Assembly: GCA_009746045.1 (NCBI GenBank)
Contig: RPFO01000891.1
Span: 1,014,404-1,078,403, forward strand
DNA from: Mesostigma viride
Taxonomy: Eukaryota; Streptophyta; Mesostigmatophyceae; Mesostigmatales; Mesostigmataceae
Length of the DNA: 64,000 nt
Reading direction: 5' to 3'
Of the stretch, positions 29,026 through 40,900 are shown in pieces. A program made the position numbers and the translations under genes. Numbering within the stretch: the stretch's first letter is position 1; every line of letters begins with the position of its first letter. The notes under the pieces were generated by a model that was not told the DNA's origin, did not search any database, and saw only the letters and a list, made by a program, of their open reading frames with translations.

Positions 29026-32000
29026 CTAGTTCCGCGTCTCCTCCGCGACGCTCGAGCGGATGCGCCGCTTCCTCAAATCCCCCTCCAGCCGCGCCATGAA
29101 GTCGGCTGTCAGCTCCTTGCTCGCAGCCGACGTGCGCGGCGCGCTGCGCGGCCTCACTCGCACCAACAAATTCGCGGCGATCTCCGCCACCTTGCGCTCC
29201 CTCGCCGCGGCCGCATTCGCCTGCTTGGCCAGGAACTGCTGGTTGCGGATTGCACGGTACACAAACAGCAGCTTGCGGTCACCTTTACGGCGCAGCAGCG
29301 TCTCCAGGTCGCGAGGGAGCACCCTGGAGAGGAGGCCCAGGGTCTCTTCCAGCCCTGGACCGGAGAGGAGCACGTGGCTGCTGTCCGCCCGCTGCTGCTT
29401 CTCGTCCAGCGCGGGCAAGTCCCCGTCCTCCTCCTCGTCCTCCTCGTCATAATCCACGACCTGCCCGGCAGCACCACCGCCACCCCTGGCCCCCTCCGCT
29501 CCTCCCCCTCGGCGCTCCCGCCACTCGCCGACGATGCTGCTCCGTTGGCGTCAGCGCCGCCCCCTCGACCGGTGCTCGCACTCGCGCGCTGTGCCCACTG
29601 CTTTGCCTGCGCGGATATCGACGCGGTGATCGCGTCCGCCTTGGCCTGCTGCGTGGTGCCCCCCCCACCGCTGGTATTTCCCCCCCCGGCGGCAGCCCTT
29701 GCTCGTGCCATGTCGAGTGCCGCGAGCAGCAACGCGTCGAGCCGCTCGTTCTGCAGCCGCACGCGCGCACCCTCGCGGTGGGCCTCCAGTGCGCGCTCGA
29801 TCGCCCGCCGCTCCTCCGCCGCCTCCGACTGCATGCGCGCCACCTCCTGCCGCTGCGCCTCCACCTGCTTCTGCCGACGCAACAACTGGGCACGCTTCGC
29901 GTCCGCGGCCTCCCTCTCCCCCTCCTGGCCCCCTCACCTGTGCCCCCGCCCCCGCCTCCCTCGTCCTCCCCTGCCTCTGCCCTCGCCTGCAGCGCAGCGT
30001 CCTCATCGGCTTGCTCCCGCGCCAACGCCAGAAGCTTGGCGTCGGCGTCGTCCAGCTCTGCCAGCGCCGCCCGCGCCTGTGCCTCTGCCTCCTTGGCCGC
30101 GTGCAGCCGCTCCTGCAGCTCCGGCTCCCCCTTGACAACCGCCGATGTGCGTGCTTTCAACTCCCTGTCCGCCCCTGGCGCAGGCCACCCGAGCTGGGAC
30201 TCAAAATGCCGCAACGCCTCCGCGCGCTCCTCGCGCGCACGCTCCCTGGCCACAGGGACACCCGAGGGGCCCTCCAGGGTACGGGTGAGCGCCTCCTTGC
30301 TGGCCTCTCTCGCGCGCAGGCTCGTCTCAAAGCGGCGCAGGAACTCGTTTGTCTTGAGGCAGAGGATGAGGAACTCCTTGCGCTTGAACTTGAGCAGCGT
30401 CGACCGCTGCTCCGACGCGAGGCCAAAGCTCGCGCGCTGGCTGGCCTCGATCCGGTCCAGCCGCGCGGCCTGCTCGGGCGACAGCTTCAGTGCATCCCTC
30501 TTCCCGACCTCGATTCGCCCCAGCTCCTCTCGCTGCTCCGCCGTGAGCCCCAGCGCCTCCACTTTGTTGATGTCCGCCGCGACCAGCGCCGCCTTCTGCT
30601 TTCCCGACAGCCCCAGCTTGTCCCACTTGGTGCCCTCGGCGCGCAGGAGCGCGTCACGCTGCGACGGGGACAAGTTCAGCTTGTCCCACTTGCCCGCCTC
30701 CGCGCGCGCAAGCCGTTCCCTCTGGTCACTCGTGAGCTTGACCACGTCCCATTTCGTCGCGTCCACGCGGCCCAGCTTCTCCCTCTGCTCCCGCGAGAGT
30801 GCTAGATCGTGCCACTTGGCGGCCTCGAGACCGCCCAGCTTCTCCCGCTGGCCCGGCGTGAGCTCCAGCGCGTCTGCCGCGCCCGCCTCCGCCAGGATTA
30901 ACATCTCCTTGACATCTGGGGCCAGCTCGAGCGCTTTCCACTGCCCCGCCTGGATGCGCTTGAGCTTGTCCTCCTGCTCCATGCTGAGCTCCAGCCCGCC
31001 CCATTTCGTCTCCTCAAAGCGCGCCAGCTTGGCGCGCTGGCCAGGCGTCAAGTCCAGGTGGTCCTGCTTGCTCGCCTGGATCGCGTGGAGCGCATTCCTC
31101 TGTTCTTGCGTCAGCTGCAAGTGCTCACCATGGGCCGCCTCCACCCCCGCCAGCGCATCCACTTGCTCTCTCGTCAGCCCCAGCTTGACCCGCTTGGACC
31201 ACTCAAACTCCACCAGCGCCTCCTGCTGCTCGGGCGTCAGGTTCAGCGCCTCCCATTTCCCAGCGTCGATGCGCCCCAGTCGCTCTTTCTGGTCCGCACT
31301 CAGCCCGAGTTGGCCCCACTTCTTGGCTTCGAACGCCGCAAACTTGGCCTTTTGGTCGGCGTTCAGCCCCAGGTCGTCCCACTTGCCCGCCTCGAATCGC
31401 TCGATCTTGGCTTTTTGGAGCAGGCTCAGGTCGGGGATCTTGTCCAGCTTTGTCCCCCCCAGCTTGCGCTGCTTCTCCTTCTGCTCCCCGCTCAGCTTCA
31501 ACTCCTCGAGCAAGCTGGCCTCGGCTCTGGCCAGCTTGGCCTTCTGGTCGCCGCTCAACCCGAGCGCGTCCGCCTTGCCGGCTTCCATCGTGGCGAGTTT
31601 CTGCTTTTGCTCCGGGGTCAAGTTGAGCGACGTCGCCTTGCTGGAGTCCACCCGAGCCAGCGTGTCGCGCTGCTGCGCCGAGAGGCCCAATGCATCCGCC
31701 TTCCCGGCCTCGATTGCCACCAGCTTGTCCCGCTGGCTCTGTGACAAGTCACAGGCGTCCCATTTAGCTGCCTCGAGCCACGCCAGCTGCTGCTGCTGCT
31801 CCTGCGATAACCCGAGTCGCTTCCACTTGCCGGCCTCCAGGTCCTCCAACGCCTCCAACTGCTCGGGCATCAAGTCCAGGGTGTCCCATTTCCCGGCCTC
31901 CAGTCGAGCCAGCGCCCCTTTCTGATCCTCCGACAACTCCAGGCAAGCGTACAGGCTCTGCCGCATGCCGGCCTCAAGCGCGGCCCTCTTGTCCCGCTGC

Positions 32001-35000
32001 GCGTGCGTCAGGTTCAAAGCCACCCAGTGGCCCGCCTCTGCGTCGCACAGCTGCTCCCGCTGCGCCACCGTCAGGCCCAGCTTGTCCCACTTCCCGGCCT
32101 CAAACTTGGCCAGCCGCTCCTTCTGCTCCGGCTTGAGCGCCAGGGCATCCCGTTTACCGCCCTCGATCTCCGCCAACGTCTCCCGCTGCTCCGGACCCAG
32201 ATCCAGCGCCCACCACTTCCCCAACTCGACCGCCCCAAGCTTCTCCTTCTGCTCTGCTGTCAAGCCCAGCCCGGCCGCTGTGCCCGCTTCCATCCCCCGC
32301 AACGTCTCCTGCTGCTCGGGAGTCAGCCCGAGTCGGCCCCACTTGCTCGCGTCCACCCAGCCCAGCTCCTCCCTCTGCGGGCCAGTCAGCCCGACCCCCG
32401 ACCACTTGGCCGCCTCGAGCCGGCCCAGAATCTCTCGCTGCTCCCGCGAGAGCTCCACCTTTTCCCATTTCGTCGCCTCCACCCGCCGCTGCACGTCCAC
32501 CTGCTCCCGCGTGAGCGTCAGCGACTCCCAGCGGGCCGACTCGACCCGCCGCAGCTTCCGCTTCTGTTCCGGCGTCAGGTTCAGCGCGTCCGCGCGCCCA
32601 GCATCAATCGCGTCCAGCTTTGCCTTCTGCTCCGGCAACAGGCCCAGCTGGCGCCACTTGGTGGCCTCAAACCACGCCAGCGCGTCGCGCTGCTCCTGGC
32701 TCAGCTGCAGCGTGTCGACCATCGACGACTCCATGCGCGCCCACGTGTCGGTCTGTGCGGGCGTCAACTTGACCTGCTCCCACACCTCTGCGTCCGCCCG
32801 CGCCAGCGCATCTCGCTGCTCCGGGGTCAACCCAACCTCATCCCATTTGGACACCTCGAGCCAGGCCAGCCTCTCCCTCTGTGCCGCGTTCAGGCCCAAT
32901 GCCTTGCGCTTGCCGACCTCCATCCTCGCGAGCCTCTCCTTCTGCTGGCTGCTCAGCTTGACCGCGTCAACCACGCCCACCTCCAGCATGGCCAGCTGTC
33001 GCCGCTGCTCCAGGGATAGACCCAGGGTCTCCACCACCGCTGCAGGAACCACCCCCACGATACCCTCCGATGCCCCCACCTCCTGCCCCCCTGGCTCCCC
33101 CCCCCCAGCCCCAAGCTTCTCCCTCTGCTCGGGCGATAGCTCCAACTGCTGCCACTTGGCGGCCTCTGCACGCGCCAGCCGTTCCTGCTGCCGCGGCGTC
33201 AGCCCCACCGCCTTCCACCGGCCCGCGTCCACTTTCCCCAGCCTCTCCCGCTGCTTAACCGTGAGCCCCAGCTCATCCCACTTGACCACCTCCTGCCACG
33301 CCAACACCTCCCTCTGCTCCTGTGTTAATGCCAACGCCGCCACCTTTCCGGCCTCCGCCCCCTCGTATGCCTCCTCCTGCGTCGTGCTTAGGCCCAGCAC
33401 GTAGCGGCGGCCGCCCTGGGACCCTGCCAGACGCTCCCGCTGCTCCCTCGTCAGGTCAAGCGCGGCCGCCCACTTGGTCGCCTCCAGCACCACGAGCCGC
33501 GACCGCTGCTCGTGCGAGAGGCCCAGCGCCTCCCTCTTGCCCCCCTCAATCTTGGCCAGCTTCTCCTTCTGATCGGGGGACAGGTTCAGCGCCGCCCACT
33601 TGACCGCCTCCGCCGTGTCTAGCGCCCGCCGCTGCTCTGGGGACAGCGTCAGCCGGCTCCACTTCTTGGCCTCGGCACGCCGGAGGGCTGACTGCTGCTC
33701 GCCGCTCAGCTCCAGCGGCTCCCACCGCGCTGCCTCCACGCGCGCTAGCTTGTCTTTCTGCTCCGCGTTCAAGCCCAGCCGCTCCCGCAGGTCGTTGCAG
33801 AGGAACTCAACCAGCTGCTCAACGGACATGGCCTTGAGGTTGGGTTGGTGAATGGGACCACCAGGAACGCCACCAGCAGCGTTGTTGTTGTTGCTGTCGG
33901 ACGACACGGCACGGCTGGCGACGTCGCGCAGGAACCGCTCGTCCTTGGCACGCGTCGCGATCTCGTTCTCGACCCCCCCCATCTCGACGCGCGCGTAGTG
34001 CCGGCTCTTCTCCTTGGCGTTGGCCTGGCGCATCTTGAGGTCGTTGTGCACGCGCTCGGTGAACGTCATCGCCTCGCCCGCGCTCTGGGCCATGCGCAGC
34101 GACGCGCGGTTGAGCCGCGGCTTGAAAGTGAGCTGGCTCAGCTCCGCCTGCGCCAGCGAGGGCACCTTCTCGTGCATAGCCATCGTGCTCGGTGGGCGCC
34201 AGTGCGGGCGCTGATCCAACGGCTCGGGGGGGGCCCCCGGCACCGCCCCCGACTGCCCCTGCTCCTCCTTCAACAAAGCCGTGAGCTCCCGCTGGACACG
34301 GGCCACGAGGGCCACCGCAAACTTGTGGTTGTCCTGCGCTTTCTCCAGCTCAGCACGCGCGGTGCCCTCCCGCTTCGTGGCACGGATCAGCTCCTTCTCG
34401 AGCCGGGCTTTGCGGGCAGCGAGAACCGCCTCCCGGTTGGCCGAGATGATCTCTTCTGCGGAACGTTTCTGCTGGTCACCGGCGCCATCGCCGCCGCCGC
34501 TCGTCTGGTGCTCCTGGACTTTGCTCACAATGTCCTGGCGGTGGCCCAGCGAGCTGATGCCCAGTTCCGACTTGAGCGTGGCCAGGGTGAGCCGCTGGAG
34601 AAGCTTGCCGTCCACGCGGTGGTGGATGAACGCCTGGCGGTACTGGGGGAAGTCGATGAGGACCATCCACGTGGCGACCTCGCGCGAGCTCCACGCGTCC
34701 ATTGGCAGCTCTTGAACTTTGCGCAGGGATTGGTCGTGGATGGAGACGCTGAAGGGGCGGGGCTGCTTGCCTTGCTTCTTCCTCGAGGGCGTCTCGTTAG
34801 GCCCGGGCGTGCGCACGTTCTCTCCGGAGCCGTCCGAGCGCTCGGCCTCCCACTCGCGCTGCGACTGTTTTGCCGCCCGCAGCGTGGCTTCGAGGGCCGC
34901 CTTGCTCCCGCGTGCAGGGCCGCTGTCGTCGTAATCATCGTCGACATCCTCGTCTGACTCTTCCACTGCCCGCGCGGGGGCTGGCTTAGATGCCGCACCG

Positions 35001-35368
35001 CCGCCCTTGCTCCCACGGGCTGGCGGGGCGGGCTGCGACCGTTGTGTCCTGCCAACGCTGGGTTCGTCGGGCTCCGAGTCATCCTCGATATCCTCGTCTA
35101 AAAATTCCTCCGCCCCGTCCTCCGAGCCCTGATCTGATACCGCCGCTGCACCCTTGTTCCCACCAGCTGATGATGCAAACCGCGATCGACCCGTCCTTCC
35201 ACCATTTTGCTCGGCAACCCCGGAACCGTTTTTCCTCTCACTTCTCTCCTTGGCTGCCTGAAGGGCGGCCTGCACTGCCGCAGAGCGCTCAAACGACTGC
35301 TCAAAACTGTCGTCCGCTAGGTCTTCATCTATGCCATCGTCTGATATGGACTCGCCATCGGTACTCAT
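29026..35368 (-). CDS. Giant SAM-domain protein with 53 copies of a 21-residue L(S/T)xEQ...KW repeat, two apparent frameshifts
   Basis: The start is taken at 35368 (MSTDGESISDD), just before an acidic Ser/Asp/Glu-rich tail; another ATG lies in frame at 35446. Residues about 217-286 form a SAM domain (MDAWSSREVATWMV, FPQYRQAFIHHRVDG, LKSELGISSLGHR). A coiled coil follows (EEIISANREAVLAAR...), then a conserved linker (FKPRLNRASLRMAQSAG), then 53 repeats from 33780 to 30366 of the form LGLTPEQREKLARxEAxKWxx. The C-terminal part is again coiled coil, with Gly-rich linkers. The frame changes by one base near 29920 and again near 29470, each in G-rich sequence, after which sensible coding continues to a stop at 29026; total would be about 2114 residues. 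SAM domains mediate protein or RNA binding; a scaffold or cytoskeletal role is inference. I do not recognise the repeat family. Confidence 0.85.
30366..33780 (-). repeat. Coding 63-bp repeat (53 x 21 residues)
   Basis: Hand count gives 53 consecutive units. Nearly constant positions are Leu1, Leu3, Ser/Thr4, Gln7, Arg/Lys8, Leu11, Glu15, Lys17 or Gly17 and Trp18. One unit (near 33060-33110) has an insertion of about 19 Gly/Val/Pro-rich residues. Units differ greatly from each other, so the array is old and under protein-level constraint, unlike the near-identical DNA satellites elsewhere in the window. Confidence 0.93.
34510..34715 (-). CDS. SAM domain of the repeat protein
   Basis: Five-helix SAM pattern: W-S-S-x-E-V-A-T-W (helix 1), FPQYRQAFIHHRVDG (helices 2-3), LLQRLTLATLKSELGI (helix 4 and loop) and SLGHRQDIVSKVQEH (helix 5). 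The G-I-x-x-x-G-H-R signature is intact, so the domain should fold. Confidence 0.85.
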
Positions 35369-37929
35369 TCTTCTCGATTTGTAGTCTGTCGGAAATACGA
35401 ATCGCTGGTTACCCCCCCGATTGGACGAATCCACCCATACTACCAAACAAACCGCGTCATGGGAATGCGATCAGAATATCGGTAAGTGCCTGTTGATGCC
35501 GAAGCAACATTAATTACAGCTTTCTTTCCATGACAGCAATGAATTACGTCTTCAGTGCTCGGGCAGTGCACATTATTTTGCCAAATTTATCTGCACGCAG
35601 GCATTTTAACTCGGTAATCCTGACGTTCACGCTGCAGCTCAACGATCTGATGCTCAACGAATAAACATGATGTTCAGGATGTCTACTATAAGGCGCAGTG
35701 CGGACCCCTATTTGCCGCTTACAGAATCGGACGTACTTGATTTAATACATCGATTACATTTTATGAACCTCAAGTTGACAGGATGTGATGAAGACCCTCT
35801 TCTTATTGACAGATACTTATTATAGTTGAACTCTAGACCTTTTTCTGGGTCAGACTTCAGACTTGTCTGCGCGCGCTGCATTTTATGTTTTTTGAATCAT
35901 GCTGAGGATCATTTGGGGAGGAATTTGCGATGTGCCCGATAGAGATGCCCGCGCGCTACACCTATACCTCCCGTGCCTAGTACTCTAGGCAGTGAATTTA
36001 GCAGTCACGAGACCCTAACGGTACAATATGGTATCTTCCCTCTTTCGCCGATGACGCCTTGTAAATCAGGCGCCGTTATCGTGAAGCTACTGTAGGCATC
36101 TTATTTTGAACATGGAAGCTAGGCCTTCTATCAAGTACCTACCTCAACAAAACCTAACTTGTAAGGTAAGGTTTTGTTATACGCGGATCGCGCGGGACCT
36201 CGGTACTTGCTGGAAGGGCGTATGATGATATCTACTCTGGTAGATATATGCGCTATTTTCGTTTTTCAGACGGTACGCTTACCAAGCCGGCAATCCTCAT
36301 ATAGGATTCGACCATCCTGGTGCGTTGCAGGCATGCACGCAAGACACGCGTTGACATTCGATGTTGACTTGGGAAATGATTGTGACGCAATAGGTGATTC
36401 AGCTTCTTGCTACCAGTGTCGCAAGTTGCCGAAGGCTGCAGCTACGCGTGTCACGACTGCTTTGGCCGCGACCATATTGCATGCGAGGGCATGCAACACG
36501 AATATTGACGCTTGGGCGGGGCCGAGGGCTTGAAGGGGCTGTAATCCTCAATCGTGGGACCGTGATTAGTTAGAAACACTAGCTAGCCGGCCTAGCTATG
36601 GTAAGATTCATTACCTGCGAACCCAGCTTGTGCAAGGGTGCCTCTTGAGTATATAGGTTACTGTGGCCTTCCCTTGGCGACTAGCGCTTCAAACTTTTTG
36701 GCAGTGGCGCGCGGTCCCCCCTCCACGGCCGGCGGACGGCATCAACTGACCTGCATCCGCCAGGCGTGGGCACGGCACTCCACTGCCTGGAGAGATTCTG
36801 GACATGCCACCGCCGTACCTGAGTGAGCGACGCAAATTAACGGCACATGTTGTGCAAGGCCCTAGTGTCCAATCATGCGCATCCGCTACAAAAGGAGGAA
36901 TGCTTAGCTAACAAAAGGAGGCTTAACAAGGGCCATTGCGTGGGCCGCCATGCCCGGGCGCTGACTAACTTGCTCGCCACGCAGTTCCTAGGCTCAAGTG
37001 GACCATGAACAGGTGCTGAACGCGCAGCTTGTTGTCCAGCGATCACGACATGTGGGCATCTCCCACAAGAGTCCTCTGTGGCCTGCCCTCTTGAGGCAGT
37101 GAGACAAGCTACGGCACCCTGAGCCCTCCTTGTTGTGTATAGGGGTTGAAGGCTCATCTAGCTGTCGGTGCCCATTTGGTGCATGCACCACTTCATTTAA
37201 CTACAGCAAAAATGATATGTCACAAGAAGACAGGCTGTCTAGGTGCACATGCGAACCGATGTATATACTAAATTCAATCACGGACGATTGTTTTTCTAAT
37301 GAGATTAGCATAGTACTCCGTGGCATGCCTTTGCGCATGACACGCAAGTACTTACTTACTTATCACGAACGTTAAAGCCAGCCATGCATGATTTTTGAAG
37401 TGCGTATACCACGGCCGCACCACACATTGATTTAAACCTCCATTTAATTCCTGATATAATCCTGAACGGTTGGACAAACAACGATAAGATACCATGGCAT
37501 GGGCTTGAGCTATATGTACCATGGTCCGGATTCTCCTGCAGATTTCTGGCCGCCCTGCACTAGCTTGTTGTCTCATTGATATTGATCAGCAGGACTGCCA
37601 TGCTCATGAACCTTTATTCTTATTAGAAAAAGCAATGGAGAACTAAAAGGCGATAGCCTGCTGCTTAAGATCAGCACACGCAATGCAGCGTCTCATGCTA
37701 GTCCGGCTGTGCCGGACACTTCCCACAAGTGTGTCATGATGTTCAGAGTTCATCGTGGGTTTGTTGCTAAACGACTGCGTGCGCAACATTGCCTGCATCG
37801 CTCATAGGGCGACCAGCGAGCACATGTAATGCACAGCGCAGCTGCCTACAGGCTCACATTCTCCAAACTCATTACCAAACTTAACAGTGCCTAAATAAAA
37901 AAATCGTCCCAGAATCAGCCCAGGGGGGA
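35369..37929. other. Intergenic region between two minus-strand genes
   Basis: It should hold the promoter of the SAM/repeat gene near 35400-35800 and the 3' UTR of the PDIL5-4-like gene near 37800-37929. A dispersed repeat at 36990-37190 matches 20170-20340. I see no further gene or RNA. Confidence 0.5.
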
Positions 37930-40900
37930 TCAAACGAGCTTGCCCAGCTCCGACTTCTTGTACAACTTGTAGCCAGCATACAGCATCGAGTCCAAAATTC
38001 CAGCCACCTGCAATAATCCAGAAGCATGGACAGTAAGAACAACAATGCAGGCATGAGTGAGACATGACATTGCAATTGCGCCTGTAGTCTGGGTGTCTGC
38101 CACAAGGATGCCTGCCAACAAAACACAGTTACTTGATCATCCATTGCCATAAATGAATTGTGTCCAAGGGAGTACACATTCCTTATCCTGTCAACCTCAC
38201 TGTCATTCATATAGCATGCACCCACCAAGTCAGACAGACATCTACCACCCCTCATGGCTTATACCAGCCTCGTCAAGGAAGAACCAGAAACCTAGATGTC
38301 ACGCAGCCATGTGCTTGAAACTGGCCAAGCCCTAGGGTCAGAATCTGCCTGATGGGCCATCAACGATTGTAACTACTGATGTAGTCAGATCGTTTCCGGC
38401 TGCCCGTGGAGAAATCCTCTCGTTTGGGGAATGCCATGCCTCCATGGGGTGAAAGCATCCATTAGCACTCTCCCAACTCAAATCAATCGCTCACGCTAGT
38501 AGAAACCAAGTGTAGGAGGGGACTAACGGAGCAGGCAAGCCAGCAGGCACAGAGCACGCACAGCAAGCAAGCACAGGCGGCCAAGTGGCGGTCGGCGGCA
38601 CCCACCGTGAACACTCCCCCGATGATTGCACACAGTTGCGTGAGGAAGTGTGACAGTGAGCGGTGATCTTCAGCGATGACGATCTGCAAAACGTGGCGGA
38701 TGCAAGGCGGGGAACCAGACGGTACATGTCAGCAAGAGATCTGCGAACCAGAGGCACGGCCAGAAAATGTGGTGGGGGGCTGTGGCGGATGCAAGCACCG
38801 TGGCTGATGCTGGGACAATGGCGCTTGCCAGGGGGGGGCAACCCGGGATTAGACCTTAACAACAGCACTTGCCCGTACCCCAAAATTACAGTGCGCTCAT
38901 AGCAGCGGCACAACAGGCTGGTTGCAGATGTGGTGGGAATTCAGGCAACATTTGATGGGCATATTGGCATATCACTTGAAAAAATACTTGCAATTTTTAG
39001 AAATATCATCAATGAGACAACCAGCACTAAATGTGTGAGGATGGCTGGCTCTTGAAAGATATATTCCAAAGCAAACCGAGCCAACAGCATCCTGAAGGTG
39101 CAAGTAGAGAAGATCGTGTCCACTCCAGAGGGGGGGGGGGGAACGGGGAGGGGGGGGGGGGGGAAGAGCTGGAGATGTGGGCGGAGTTGGAAATACAGAG
39201 CAGCATTGTAACCCGCCACATACCACCGTGCACAGATCAAGCGATTATACCGTAACATTTACGTCCGCATCAGCTCCTTCCACCCCATCACTGTTATGCC
39301 ATTATGGCAGCCTGTTGCGCTGGCAGGGTTAAGGATTCCCCTTATTACTGATACTCTGAGAGAAGTCGCAACGCCAAGGCCAATTGTAGGGAAGACGCGC
39401 GGCCACCCCCATGGCCACCCACCTGCATCAGTGACAGGTTCAAAATCCACCTGCGCCGGTGATGGGTTCTGGCGTCCTAACCCACCTGCATATGTGACGG
39501 GGTCTGATGTCCTAACACACCTGCATACGGTGACACCATACGGTGACACCACTAAACTGCATGGGTGGCGGTCGCAAAATGTGAACCCACCTGCATCGGT
39601 GACGGGTCATAGCTGAACTTGGCCATGGGCATCAGCGACGTCTTGAACGCGTGGCTGTGGTGCGTGTACTCGTACATGTTGATGCGGCGGCCGTCACGGG
39701 GCTCCACTGTGGTGAGCACCACTTGCAAGTAGTGCTCGTGCTGAGGGCCGGCACGCCCGGCGGAAGGTGGGATGGAGGGGTCATGAGGGTGGGACCAAAA
39801 AGGGTAGGGTGGGATCAAGGGGGTTGACGGGTGAGATGGACATGGGCGGGGCGGATACGGAATAAGGTAATATTGATAGGGGTTGAGATCGGAGAGAAGG
39901 TGTGGTGTGGGTGGTGGTGTGGGTGGTGGTGTGGTGGGTGGTGGGTGGTGGGTGGTGTGGGGGTGGGTGGGTGGGTGGGGGTGTGGTGGGTGGTGGGGTG
40001 GTGGGTGGTGGGTGGTGGGTGGTGTGGGGTGGGTGGGTGGGTGGGGTGTGGTGGGTGGTGGGGTGGTGGGTGGTGGGTGGTGGGTGGTGTGGTGGGTGGG
40101 TGGGTGGGGGTGTGGTGGGTGGTGGGGTGGTGGGTGGGTGGGTGGGTGGGTGGGTGGGTGGGTGGGTGGGTGGGTGGGTGGGTGGAGGTGTTGGGGGGGG
40201 GGGGGGGGGGGGCGGGAAGCGGCGAAGGCACACCACGGTCAGCATGGCCACATGCGGAGAAAGTAATCCGCACAAAGGTATTGACGTCCTTGGCCCTCCA
40301 CGGCAAATGTGTGTACTTGTTTGTGCAAGGAAGCGGCGGGGTGAAGCACAGGCACAGGGTGAGAAGGGGAAGGGGGGGGGGGGGGGGAGCAAGCAGGACA
40401 CACTAGGGGACCAGCATACGTTAAGTTTATATTGACGAGGCGAATCGCCTACTGGCCCAGCACGGATCAGGCACAATGGGCATGTTGACTCACCGTAATG
40501 TTGACTCACCGTGGGCCTTACTCACCATGATGATGGGGTCACCCTGAGGATCTATCAAGGAGAGAACCGATGGATTCATCACCGCAATGCTCAACTCGCC
40601 AAACAGATTGGCTCGCCATCATGTTGGCCTCAGATTGACTCGCCGTCCTGTTGGCCTCACACCCACATTCGCCTCGCCGTGATGTCCTACTAGCATCTGC
40701 ACCAGAGTAGTATTCTCTCGGGGATGTTGGGCTCACCCTACGGAAATAAAGGAGGAAACCAGCGCAGGCCAGAAATCTGGAGAATATGTCCATCATGGCG
40801 CAGAACTCACCACGATGTTGGACTCACCCAAATAATACGGATACGTACATCATTATGCAGAACTCTGGTGAAGTTGGACTCGCCCAAATAGCATCCTCAA

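Noticed and set aside
29250-31925. Plus-strand open frame of about 890 residues opposite the repeat protein
   Set aside because: GC-rich antisense shadow. The minus strand has the SAM domain, regular 21-residue repeats and a far longer frame.
40200-40310. Possible extra PDIL exon reading DVNTFVRITF on the minus strand
   Set aside because: Exon 14 (ending SNIT) joins exon 15 (HEHYLQVV) in phase and matches the plant protein without a gap, so no extra exon is needed.
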